From: DASXMX01 sp036794395
Lineage (GTDB): Bacteria; Planctomycetota; Phycisphaerae; Tepidisphaerales; Tepidisphaeraceae
DNA: 18,944 nucleotides
NCBI GenBank assembly: GCA_036794395.1
Contig: DAIRGS010000133.1
Span: 1 to 18,944, forward strand
Direction: 5' to 3'
In this document: piece by piece, positions 12,410 to 18,944 of the stretch
Layout: each line of letters starts with the position of its first letter
Numbering within the stretch: position 1 is the first letter of the stretch
Program-made: the position numbers and the translations under genes
Notes under the pieces: model-generated
What the model saw: only the letters and a program-made list of their open reading frames with translations
Databases searched by the model: none
What the model was told of the DNA's origin: nothing

Positions 12410-13198
12410 ATGTATCGAAAGACTTCTTCCCCGTTGGTTGAGGCGCTGGAGGGCCGGACATTTTTGTCGGCGGTGGCGCCGCATACGATGGAGCGGGCAG
12501 CGGTTTCGGAGCGGACGGTAACCACGATCAGCTTTTCGAAACGTAAATCGACGCTGGGCCAGCCACTTAAGGCCACCGTGACCGTGAAAGCGGCCAAAGG
12601 GGCAGGAACTCCGGCCGGGACCGTGCAACTGGTCGACAACGGCGCGAATGTGAGCGGAGCGGGCACAGATCTGGTGCTGACATTGAGCCCCAAGGGGCGG
12701 GCGGCATACACATTTGAAGTGGGGAACCTGGGGGTTTATGCGGGAGTGCATTCGTTATCCGCACTTTTTACCAGCACCGGCACGTTGTTTGGGAGCATTT
12801 CCAAGTCGGTGAGTGTGCTGGTGAAGGTGCCAAAACTCCGGCAGGCGGTGGATGGATTGGGAACCGCCACGGTTCAGAACGGCCACGGCTCCCCGATCCA
12901 GGATGGGCAGACGGCAACCGTGACGTACACCGGTTTCTTGCAAGCCAACGGCGAGATCTTCGATTACGCGACCGCGGACCATGGAGCGGATGCGCCGCCG
13001 AGTCTCACGTTTGTCGTTGCTTCATCTCCGGAGCCGGTGATTAACGGATTCGATCGAGGCGTGCGTGGTATGAAGGTGGGCGAGGTTCGGGTGGTCGTGA
13101 TTCCAGCGGCGCTGGGTTACGGCGCCAATGGAAGTGGATCGAGCATTCCGCCGGGGGCGAACCTGATATTCTTCGTAAAGCTGCTGTCGATCACGTGA
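12410..13198 (+). CDS. Surface FKBP-type peptidyl-prolyl isomerase with an Ig-like domain
   Basis: A 262-residue protein. Its N-terminus carries LVEALEGRTFLSA, a motif that in planctomycetes marks a class of exported proteins. Residues about 40-135 form an Ig-like repeat domain of surface proteins (GQPLKATVTVKAAKGAGTPA then GTVQLVDNGANVSG). Residues about 160-262 are FKBP: DGQTATVTYTGFLQANGEIF, then INGFDRGVRGMKVGEVRVVV and IPAALGYGANGSGSSIPPGA, ending with the strand LIFFVKLLS. These are the usual active-site patches of the fold, so it should catalyse prolyl cis-trans isomerisation outside the cytosol. The combination of an Ig-like domain and FKBP is a known planctomycete-style build. The gene is single, divergent from the TlpA-like gene. 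Confidence 0.88.
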   Translation: MYRKTSSPLVEALEGRTFLSAVAPHTMERAAVSERTVTTISFSKRKSTLGQPLKATVTVKAAKGAGTPAGTVQLVDNGANVSGAGTDLVLTLSPKGRAAYTFEVGNLGVYAGVHSLSALFTSTGTLFGSISKSVSVLVKVPKLRQAVDGLGTATVQNGHGSPIQDGQTATVTYTGFLQANGEIFDYATADHGADAPPSLTFVVASSPEPVINGFDRGVRGMKVGEVRVVVIPAALGYGANGSGSSIPPGANLIFFVKLLSIT

Positions 13199-13215
13199 GC
13201 AACACGGGAGGCGGT

Positions 13216-13361
13216 GTGGCACGGCGCTTCCAGCCCGTGGGCGAAGCCATCGGCCTCAGGCCGATCAAGCAATCGCGCCAGCGATGGGACGAGGATGCTC
13301 TTGGGGCAATGCCACCCAAGTGCGTGCATACACGCACCATGGGCAAGGATGCCCATGTCAC
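13216..13361. repeat. Dispersed palindromic repeat of the GTGGCACGG type, divergent copy
   Basis: Begins GTGGCACGG and ends CCCATGTCAC, the same kind of ends as the elements at 15882 and 17578. Two perfect hairpins lie inside: GTGCGTG-CATA-CACGCAC (13320-13337) and ATGGGC-AAGGAT-GCCCAT (13339-13356). The 292-base gap 13199-13490 holds no gene I can support. Confidence 0.55.
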
Positions 13362-13490
13362 GAAAAGGGCTCCCCGAAATTCGTCACGCATGCTATTCCC
13401 TGTTTGATTGAATATCTGCGTTGTTCGGCGTTGTGTGGCGGGGTAGCATCTCCGGCGCGCACATATCCACAAGCAAAGAGGAACCAGCCT

Positions 13491-14879
13491 ATGGGAACGA
13501 CTCGATTTCGGATCATCGTGGGTTTTTTGGGGGTCTTGATGATGGGCTCCGCGGGGATGGGTCAGGCGTTGCCCAGGGCGACGGCAGCGCCGGCCGGAAA
13601 TACTGCGCGGCCCGGCGGGCAATTGCCGGGGAAAGTCGCGATTCAGCTGGTGGAAGTGGCGGGGGGATTTGTCGATCCAATTCATGTGGAAAGCGCCAAG
13701 GACGGGACGGGCCGGTTGTTTGTCTGTGAGCGGCCCGGGGTGATCAAGATCATTGGCAAGGACGGCAAAGTCCTCGATGAGCCGTTCTACAGCAATATGC
13801 AGAACACGGCATTCCAGTTCCTCGAGCAGGGGCTGTACTGCATCGCGTTTCATCCGAAGTTCAAAGAGAACGGGCTGTTCTATGTCAGTTATGCGGACAT
13901 GTGGTTTAATGGGGCCACATTCATCGTCGAGTACAAGGTGTCGGCCACCGATCCAAACAAGGCCGATATGGCCTCCGCCCGGCCAATCATGCGAATCGAT
14001 TTTCCCTACTGCAACCACCACGGCGGCAAGATTGTTTTCGGCCCGGATGGCTACCTCTACCTGGGTGTGGGCGATGGCGGTTGGGAGGGCGATGTCTTAA
14101 GCACCGGACAGGACCTGAGCACCTTGATGGGCAAGATGCTCCGGATCGACGTGAATACCGGCGGGAAAGAGCGATACAAGGTCCCCGATACAAATCCGTT
14201 CGCCCACGCCGCCGATCCGCAGTTGATGGTGTTGTTCGGCAAGAGCGAATTGGAATTCTCGAAGATCAAGCAGAACGCAAAGCCCGAGATCTGGGCCTAT
14301 GGGCTGCGCAACCCATGGACATTCTCGTTCGACAGCAAGACCGGCGATATGTACATGGCCGATGTCGGCCAAAATACATGGGAACTGGTGCAGTTTCAGC
14401 CGGCTTCGAGCAAGGGCGGGGAGAACTACGGGTGGAGCATTCGAGAAGGGACGCATCCGTTCCCTATTGAGAAAGAAAAGTCCGGCGAAAAAGCCGCGAG
14501 CCTTGGCGTGATGCCGATCGCGGAATATGCCCATGCAACCGACGGCATCTGTATCGCCGGATTGGGCGTGTATCGAGGGAAGGAATTCCCCACGCTTGAC
14601 GGCGTGTACTTCGCGGGGGACTGGGGTTCGGGCCGGGTGTGGGGGATCAAGCGAGACGATGGTGGGAAGTGGCAGATGCAGGAGCTGCTGCATACCGCGC
14701 TCAACATTACCAGCGGGAATAGCGACGAGGCGGGGGCGATTTATGTGACGAACGCCGCGAGCCAGTATGGGACATGGAACCCATTTGAGAGTGCGAAGGG
14801 CTCGGTATGGAAGCTGGTGGCGGCGGATAAGGTGCCGAGCGGGGCGAAGACAGCTCCGGCGGCCACAGCGGCCAAGTAA
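13491..14879 (+). CDS. Secreted PQQ-type glucose/sorbosone dehydrogenase-like protein
   Basis: A 462-residue protein. AAGAGGAA precedes the ATG at 13491 and the product has a signal peptide (TRFRIIVGFLGVLMMGSAGM). The body is a six-bladed beta-propeller of the soluble aldose sugar dehydrogenase type: PIHVESAKDGTGRLFVCERP, GLYCIAFHPKFKENGLFYVS, HHGGKIVFGPDGYLYLGVGD, then GYGLRNPWTFSFD-like AYGLRNPWTFSFDSKTGDMY and ADVGQNTWELVQ. The family oxidises sugar substrates using PQQ. The His and Asp residues in the GPDGYLYLGVGDGG region fit the usual cofactor site. The cupredoxin-domain gene 198 bases downstream in the same direction could encode the electron acceptor, but the repeats between argue for separate transcripts. 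Confidence 0.88.
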   Translation: MGTTRFRIIVGFLGVLMMGSAGMGQALPRATAAPAGNTARPGGQLPGKVAIQLVEVAGGFVDPIHVESAKDGTGRLFVCERPGVIKIIGKDGKVLDEPFYSNMQNTAFQFLEQGLYCIAFHPKFKENGLFYVSYADMWFNGATFIVEYKVSATDPNKADMASARPIMRIDFPYCNHHGGKIVFGPDGYLYLGVGDGGWEGDVLSTGQDLSTLMGKMLRIDVNTGGKERYKVPDTNPFAHAADPQLMVLFGKSELEFSKIKQNAKPEIWAYGLRNPWTFSFDSKTGDMYMADVGQNTWELVQFQPASSKGGENYGWSIREGTHPFPIEKEKSGEKAASLGVMPIAEYAHATDGICIAGLGVYRGKEFPTLDGVYFAGDWGSGRVWGIKRDDGGKWQMQELLHTALNITSGNSDEAGAIYVTNAASQYGTWNPFESAKGSVWKLVAADKVPSGAKTAPAATAAK

Positions 14880-14899
14880 GTAGCAGACATGCCCTCCTG

Positions 14900-14976
14900 T
14901 CATCCTGAGCGGAAGCGAAGGATCTGCGGATCAAAACGTCATTCCTCCAGCAGGTCCTTCGCTTTGCTCAGGATGA
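14900..14976. repeat. Dispersed inverted repeat, CATCCTGAGC type
   Basis: TCATCCTGAGCGGAAGCGAA (from 14900) pairs with the arm at 14955-14976 across a 32-base loop. This repeat type is found at gene ends in many bacterial genomes. It follows the dehydrogenase stop and may act as its terminator. Confidence 0.7.
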
Positions 14977-14993
14977 TATCGGGGGCGCAATTT

Positions 14994-15068
14994 GTAGGGG
15001 CGGACCCCCGTGTCCGCCCTGGTTGTTCGGACGGGATGACCAGGGCGGACACGGGGGTCCACCCCTAC
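14994..15068. repeat. 30-bp near-perfect inverted repeat directly before a ribosome binding site
   Basis: GTAGGGGCGGACCCCCGTGT (from 14994; full arm to 15023) pairs with 15039-15068 over 30 bases with one mismatch; the loop is 15 bases. The right arm ends at 15068, right before GGAG and nine bases before the ATG at 15078. A transcript through it would form a very stable stem. Confidence 0.8.
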
Positions 15069-15077
15069 GGAGTACGA

Positions 15078-15872
15078 ATGCGTTTCTGTGCGTTTGCGGT
15101 CATTTTGATTGTGTTTGCGCTACCATTTGCTAGAGGTGACGAGCCGAAGAAGCTCCCGCCGCAATCGGTGGGCGGGATTGATTCCAATTCGGGCGGGACG
15201 ATCAGCGGCGTGATTCGGTTCAAGGGAACTAAGCCCGAGGCGAAGCCGATCGAGGAGATTGGCGGGAATGCGTTCTGCAAGGAGCACCAGGGGGATGGCG
15301 AGCTTCCACTGCATGACAACTTCGTGTTCGGGAAGAACGGGAACGATGACACGCTGGTGAACGTGTTGGTGTACGTGAGCAAGGGGTTGGAGGGCAAGAC
15401 GTTTGAGAAGCCGAAGGAGCCGGTGATTTTGGATCAGGTAGGGTGCATGTATACGCCGCACGTGGTGGCGGTGATGGTCGGGCAGACGCTGGAGGTGCGG
15501 AACAGTGATGCGACGCTTCACAACGTGATGACGATGCCGCGGGAGAATCCGCCGTTCAATATTGGGATGCCGGTGCAGGGGAGCAAGCTGGAGAAGGTGT
15601 TCGCCAAGCCGGAATTCAAGATGAATTTCAAGTGCTTTATGCATCCGTGGATGTCGGCGTATGTTCACGTGCTGCCGCATCCGTTTTTCGCGGTGAGCGG
15701 GATGGATGGGAAGTTCACGATTAAGGGTTTGCCGGCGGGAGAGTATGAGATCAGCGTGTTACATGAAACATCGATGTTTGAGGCGGAGCCGGCGGTGATG
15801 AAGGTGAAGGTGGATGCGGGAGAGACGAAGACTGCGGATTTTGTGTTTAAGGCGAAGGGTGGTAAGAGTTGA
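15078..15872 (+). CDS. Secreted cupredoxin-domain protein with carboxypeptidase-regulatory-like region
   Basis: A 264-residue protein. The ATG at 15078 follows GGAG and gives a signal peptide (MRFCAFAVILIVFALPFARG); an upstream in-frame ATG runs through repeats and is rejected. Residues about 38-135 form a beta domain with GTISGVIRFKGTKPEAKPIE and ILDQVGCMYTPHVVAVMVGQ. Residues 136-200 hold a type 1 copper site pattern: His148 (TLHNV), Cys186, His189 and Met192 in KCFMHPWM, the C-x2-H-x2-M form of plastocyanin-like proteins. Residues about 203-260 form a regulatory-like fold, GMDGKFTIKGLPAGEYEISV. It probably carries electrons outside the cytosol, perhaps from the neighbouring sugar dehydrogenase. 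The last part is inference. Confidence 0.85.
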   Translation: MRFCAFAVILIVFALPFARGDEPKKLPPQSVGGIDSNSGGTISGVIRFKGTKPEAKPIEEIGGNAFCKEHQGDGELPLHDNFVFGKNGNDDTLVNVLVYVSKGLEGKTFEKPKEPVILDQVGCMYTPHVVAVMVGQTLEVRNSDATLHNVMTMPRENPPFNIGMPVQGSKLEKVFAKPEFKMNFKCFMHPWMSAYVHVLPHPFFAVSGMDGKFTIKGLPAGEYEISVLHETSMFEAEPAVMKVKVDAGETKTADFVFKAKGGKS

Positions 15873-15881
15873 GTTTGGAGT

Positions 15882-16148
15882 CTAAATGACCGTGCGCGAT
15901 TCAGCGCCATTGCATTTAAGTGGCACGGCTTTCTAAGCCGTGGTTGGGGCAGCCGCGGGCCCGGCGACGGGTGAGATGTGGGAAAACCAACTTGCCGAAT
16001 CGGGCATTTCCTTCCGAAGAATCAGAAGGTTGTCCGGACGTCGAAACTGGGTTTTCCCACATCTGACCCGGCGTTGACGGTCATCCCCCTCGATCATGGC
16101 TTAGAAAGCCATGTCACGAAAAGCGCGGAATCGCGCACGGTCATTTAG
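15882..16148. repeat. Nested-palindrome element, copy 1, about 267 bp
   Basis: Perfect 21-bp terminal inverted repeats start CTAAATGACCGTGCGCGATT (15882-15902) and end at 16128-16148. Inside lie two short hairpins, ACGGCTT-TCT-AAGCCGT (15925-15941) and ATGGCTT-AGA-AAGCCAT (16096-16112). At the centre is a perfect 14-bp pair GATGTGGGAAAACC (15975-15988) with 16050-16063. There is no coding capacity. A second copy in the same direction is at 17578-17843, and the transporter gene lies between. It looks like a non-autonomous mobile element or a structured RNA. Confidence 0.8.
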
Positions 16149-16284
16149 TGAATGAATCGAGTCGTTCGTCATTCGCCCTCACCCCAGCCCTCTCCCCTGC
16201 GACTACGCTCAGGGCAGGCCGAAGGGAGAGGGGGCAAGAGGGCGGACGCGGGGTCCGCCCCGTACCGATGAGAGGAACCGACCG
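16149..16284. repeat. Dispersed repeat with hairpin before the transporter gene
   Basis: ATTCGCCCTCACCCCAGCCC (16171) followed by CTCTCCC begins a repeat whose start also appears at 18903, near the window end. Arms CCTCTCCC and GGGAGAGGG, and the hairpin GGCGGAC/GTCCGCC (16241-16259), give it strong folding. It ends about 25 bases before the ATG of the transporter gene. Confidence 0.6.
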
Positions 16285-17577
16285 ATGAAAAATCGATGGA
16301 TCGTCGCGCTGGCGGGTACGGTGGTGATGATCTGTCTGGGGACGGTGTATGCGTGGAGCACGTTCACGCAGCCGCTCATCGCGGCGTTTGGGTGGACGAA
16401 CACGACGACGACGTGGACGTTTTCGCTGACGATTTTGTTTCTGGGGATTGGGTCGGTGATTGGAGGGCGGTGGCAGGATCAATCCGGGCCGCGGCCGGTT
16501 GTTGTGACCGGCGCGATACTGTGGGGCGTGGGGAACATTCTCGCGGGGCTGGGGACGGCCCGGTTCGGGGCTTGGTGGATTTATCTGACTTATGGATTGA
16601 TCGGCGGGATTGGATTGGGACTGGGGTATATCACGCCGGTGGCGGTGGTGACCAAGTGGTTTCCGGATATGCGCGGGCTGGCCAGCGGAATGGTGGTGAT
16701 GGGGTTTGGGCTGGGTGCGTTTTTCTACAATCTGCTGCTCAAATCACTCCCCGCGTTTGCGGATCTGGCGAAGCATACGCAGATGGTCATGGACGCGCGG
16801 GCGGCCAAACTGCCGGCGGTGATGGACGCCCGGCACGTACACGTGCTGATGATGACGTTTCTGGTTTCGGGAATCGTGTATCTGGTTGTGGGGGGATTGG
16901 CCGCGATGTACTTGTCAAATCCGCCGGCCCAGGCGGGGTCTGCCGAGGCGAAGGCGGGGCCAGGATCGGGCGACTTCACGCCGGCGATGGCGATGCGGAC
17001 CTGGCAGTTTTACGTGCTGTGGCTGATGCTCTTTTTAAACGTGACGGCGGGCATTCTGTTCATCTCAAATGCCGTGCCGATCATGCGCGAACTAACCCAG
17101 GTGGCTCAGGGGAGGGCGCTGGCGATCTATGCGTTTTTAGCACTGTTCAATGGGCTGGGACGGTTTTTTTGGGGGGCGGTTTCAGATCGAATTGGCCGCC
17201 GCCTGGCGTATGTCCTGATTTACGGCACGCAGGTCGCGATCTTCTTTTCGGTGGGGCATATGCATTCGGTGTACGCAGTGGCGACATTGTTCGCGATTGT
17301 TCTGTTGGATTACGGCGGGGGGTTTGGAACGATGCCCTCGTTCACCGCCGACTACTACGGCACCAAGTTCATGGGACTGATTTACGGATGGATTCTGCTG
17401 GCGTGGGGCGTCGGCGGGGTGGTGGGGCCGATCTTCGCGGCGAGAGTAAAGGATATCACCGGGTCATTTACGGGGGCCTTGCCGGTGATTGCGGTGATTT
17501 TGATTGTGGCGATGGTGTTGCCGATTGTGATTCGCAAGCCGGGGAGTCAAGCCTTGGTTAGGGGAAGTGGCGTTTAG
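16285..17577 (+). CDS. OFA-type major facilitator superfamily transporter
   Basis: A 430-residue membrane protein with about 12 membrane helices in two halves joined by a short loop at about 210-230. The start (MKNRWIVALAGTVVMICLGT then VYAWSTFTQPLIAAFGW) is the hallmark of the oxalate/formate antiporter family. The first half has LFLGIGSVIGGRWQDQSGPR in loop 2-3, where MFS proteins carry the D-x-x-GPR-type motif, and TPVAVVTKWFPDMRGLASGM. Helix 8 and beyond contain GRFFWGAVSDRIGRRLAYVL, the repeat of that motif. GAGAGGAACC precedes the ATG. The family moves small carboxylates such as oxalate, formate or lactate; the substrate here is unknown. Confidence 0.88.
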   Translation: MKNRWIVALAGTVVMICLGTVYAWSTFTQPLIAAFGWTNTTTTWTFSLTILFLGIGSVIGGRWQDQSGPRPVVVTGAILWGVGNILAGLGTARFGAWWIYLTYGLIGGIGLGLGYITPVAVVTKWFPDMRGLASGMVVMGFGLGAFFYNLLLKSLPAFADLAKHTQMVMDARAAKLPAVMDARHVHVLMMTFLVSGIVYLVVGGLAAMYLSNPPAQAGSAEAKAGPGSGDFTPAMAMRTWQFYVLWLMLFLNVTAGILFISNAVPIMRELTQVAQGRALAIYAFLALFNGLGRFFWGAVSDRIGRRLAYVLIYGTQVAIFFSVGHMHSVYAVATLFAIVLLDYGGGFGTMPSFTADYYGTKFMGLIYGWILLAWGVGGVVGPIFAARVKDITGSFTGALPVIAVILIVAMVLPIVIRKPGSQALVRGSGV

Positions 17578-17843
17578 TTCAATGGTCGTGCACGAATCTG
17601 CGCCAATGCATCTACGTGGCACGGCTTTTTAAGCCGTGGGTGAGGACGCCTCGGGTCCGGCGCCGGGTGAGATGTGGGAAAACCAACTTGCCGAATCGGG
17701 CATTTCCTCCGAAGAATCAGAAGGTTGTCCGAATGTCGATGCTGGGTTTTCCCACATCGGACCCGGCGCTGATGGCCATCCCCCTCGATCATGGCTTACA
17801 AAGCCATGCCACGAAAATCGCGGAATCGCGCACGGTCATTTAG
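17578..17843. repeat. Nested-palindrome element, copy 2, about 266 bp
   Basis: Same order and direction as the copy at 15882. The right end GAATCGCGCACGGTCATTTA (17823) is identical. The left terminal repeat is degenerate (CAATGGTCGTGCACGAATCT). The core GATGTGGGAAAACC and its partner, and the two hairpins, are kept. By eye about nine in ten positions agree over the core and right half. It begins right after the transporter stop codon. Confidence 0.8.
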
Positions 17844-17853
17844 CTCAAAAAGA

Positions 17854-17880
17854 AGCAAGACCGGAGGTGCCGGTCTTGCT
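17854..17880 (-). terminator. Intrinsic terminator of the BSP-peptidase gene
   Basis: On the minus strand AGCAAGACCGG (17880-17870) pairs with 17864-17854 through an 11-bp perfect stem and a 5-base loop. TTCTTTTTGAG follows, a T-rich tail. It lies 33 bases after the gene's stop. Confidence 0.8.
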
Positions 17881-17912
17881 GCGCAGGCGCTTTCTGATTC
17901 CCACCCGTTTTT

Positions 17913-18820
17913 CTATTCCGCTCCCTGCCGTCGGGCGGGGCGCGTTGCGGGACGGGTCGACGGTTTCAATGTTTTTTTCCATTCGGTGTTGAGCGCCTCG
18001 AGATCCTTGCCGGTGTATTGCGACCAGAGGCCGGTGGTGTAGCGATGTTCGCGCAAGGCCGCGTTCATTTTCTTAACGAGGTCCTTGTCGTATTTCTCGG
18101 CCACGTAGTGGAGGAAGTTGGCGGTGACGGTGTAGCTTCCGGCATAGCTGGTCTGGGCGGTCAGCGCCGGATAACGGCGCGGGCCGTCGGGCTCGTAGTA
18201 CCACCAGCGGATGTAATCAGCGATGCCTTCCGTGAGCCAGCCCGTATCGTTAGGGCCGCCGCGTCGGCCGCGCCGGGCCTGGGTGGTTGCGCCAGCCGGT
18301 CGAGTTGCGGGTCGGGTCGCAGCCGTCGGCTGGGTTGCGCCGCGGCGACCATTGACGCCACCTCCGGCAAAGTTGCTGTACTGTTGAACGACGTGAACTT
18401 CTTCGTGGACGATCGCGCCGGTGGCTTCTTTATGAATCTGGCCGGCGAGCCAATTCGAATTGGCGGTGATGTGGGTTCCGCCTGTGGCGGCAACACCGCC
18501 GCGTGGACGGAGATCGACTGTAAACGACTTGGGGGGAACGAATCCTCGCTGGGCAGCATCGCGACGATCTTGGGATACCACTCGACGAGCGTGGGGCCGA
18601 GCGTGTCGTGGACCCAGTCCTTGAGTTCGGGCGCGCCCGAGGTGTCGATGGTTATTTCGCAATCGGGATTGTGAGCATGGAAAACCATCGGGGGAATCGG
18701 CGCGACTTTATCGTCGGCCTTTTTGGCGGCGTCCTGTGCCAGCGCGGATTGAACCGGGAGAATGACCGATCCGAGGCAGAGCAGGGAGGCACCGATCAGG
18801 AGTTTCTTACGCAATAACAT
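17913..18820 (-). pseudogene. Secreted basic-secretory-protein-type metallopeptidase, frameshifted
   Basis: Two overlapping minus-strand frames make one protein of about 300 residues. The first starts at 18820 (AAGGGATCGG upstream) with a signal peptide, MLLRKKLLIGASLLCLGSV, then LKDWVHDTLGPTLVEWYPKI and MLPSEDSFPP. The second continues KSFTVDLRPRGGVAATGGTH, then IVHEEVHVVQQY (zinc motif HEEVH, about 18393-18407), an Arg/Thr/Pro-rich low-complexity insert with TRPATRPA, WLTEGIADYIRWWYYEP and a helical end. This is the plant-type basic secretory protein family. The join needs a -1 step at a run of six G on the plus strand (18531-18536). Homopolymer sequencing error, true inactivation or programmed slippage are all possible. 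Confidence 0.8.
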
Positions 18821-18902
18821 TCCGATCCCTTTCGTGAAGTTCGATGGTCGTTCGGATTCGGGCTTTGCTGCGCGCTTCATCGCGGCAGGAAAGTCGCCTG
18901 GC

Positions 18903-18944
18903 ATTCGCCCTCACCCCAACCCGCTCGCGGGCAGTCGCCAATTC
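18903..18944. repeat. Dispersed repeat, cut by the window end
   Basis: ATTCGCCCTCACCCCAACCC repeats the start of the element at 16171 with one mismatch, followed by a GCTCGCGGGC variant. The element continues past the window. Confidence 0.55.

Noticed and set aside
14097..14903. Minus-strand open frame of 268 codons
   Set aside because: Antisense to the sugar dehydrogenase; composition is Arg/His/Pro-rich as in typical GC shadow frames.
14994..15068. Possible riboswitch before the cupredoxin gene
   Set aside because: It is one long simple stem with no conserved aptamer-like junction; a dispersed inverted repeat explains it better.
16296..17561. Second plus-strand frame of 421 codons inside the transporter gene
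   Set aside because: It is Gly/Asp-rich with no membrane pattern, and the overlapping frame has every feature of an OFA transporter.
15882..17843. Composite transposon carrying the transporter
   Set aside because: The flanking elements encode no transposase and the transporter looks like a normal native gene, so I report direct repeats only.

Overview
The window reads as a chromosomal segment of a GC-rich planctomycete, most likely of class Phycisphaerae. Three signs point there. One secreted protein starts with the planctomycete-type N-terminal motif LVEALEGRTFLSA. Another carries TRPATRPA-type low-complexity linkers. The gene set (Tat-exported Gfo/Idh/MocA oxidoreductase, PQQ-type sugar dehydrogenase, secreted TlpA, basic-secretory-protein peptidase) fits as well. 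This placement is inference from protein signatures, not from a marker gene.

Layout. 1-650: the C-terminal third of groEL and its terminator. 969-1994: a two-gene unit of unknown function (small winged-helix-like protein plus a three-helix membrane protein) with zero spacing between the genes. 2000-8910: an accessory island dominated by type II toxin-antitoxin (TA) genes. It holds one intact HigBA-type module (4291-5158), a RelE/Gp49-type toxin with a frameshift next to its intact antitoxin (5306-5986), a lone HicB-like gene (6270-6491), a Mrr-like nuclease (8001-8735), a small Lys/Arg-rich protein with a truncated paralogue, and a secreted BamE-like protein. Around these lie at least eight broken TA pieces (PIN, VapC, Phd, ParE, RelE, Gp49 and ribbon-helix-helix remnants). 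Short interspersed repeats often sit at the break points, so the island looks like a site of repeated insertion, recombination and decay.

8935-15872: housekeeping and secreted functions. On the minus strand lie an M50 intramembrane protease, a Tat-exported Gfo/Idh/MocA oxidoreductase and a TlpA-like thioredoxin with a C-terminal repeat tail. On the plus strand lie a surface FKBP prolyl isomerase with an Ig-like domain, a PQQ-type sugar dehydrogenase and a cupredoxin-domain protein. The last two could form a periplasmic oxidation and electron-transfer pair. 15882-17843: an OFA-type MFS transporter sits between two directly repeated copies of a roughly 265-bp nested-palindrome element. 17913-18820: a secreted basic-secretory-protein metallopeptidase (HEEVH) broken into two frames at a run of six G. 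The window ends in a dispersed repeat also seen at 16171.

The most interesting structures are the TA mosaic with traceable shared fragments, the nested palindromic element flanking the transporter gene, and the unassigned gene pair at 969-1994. I see no CRISPR array, tRNA, rRNA or complete insertion sequence.
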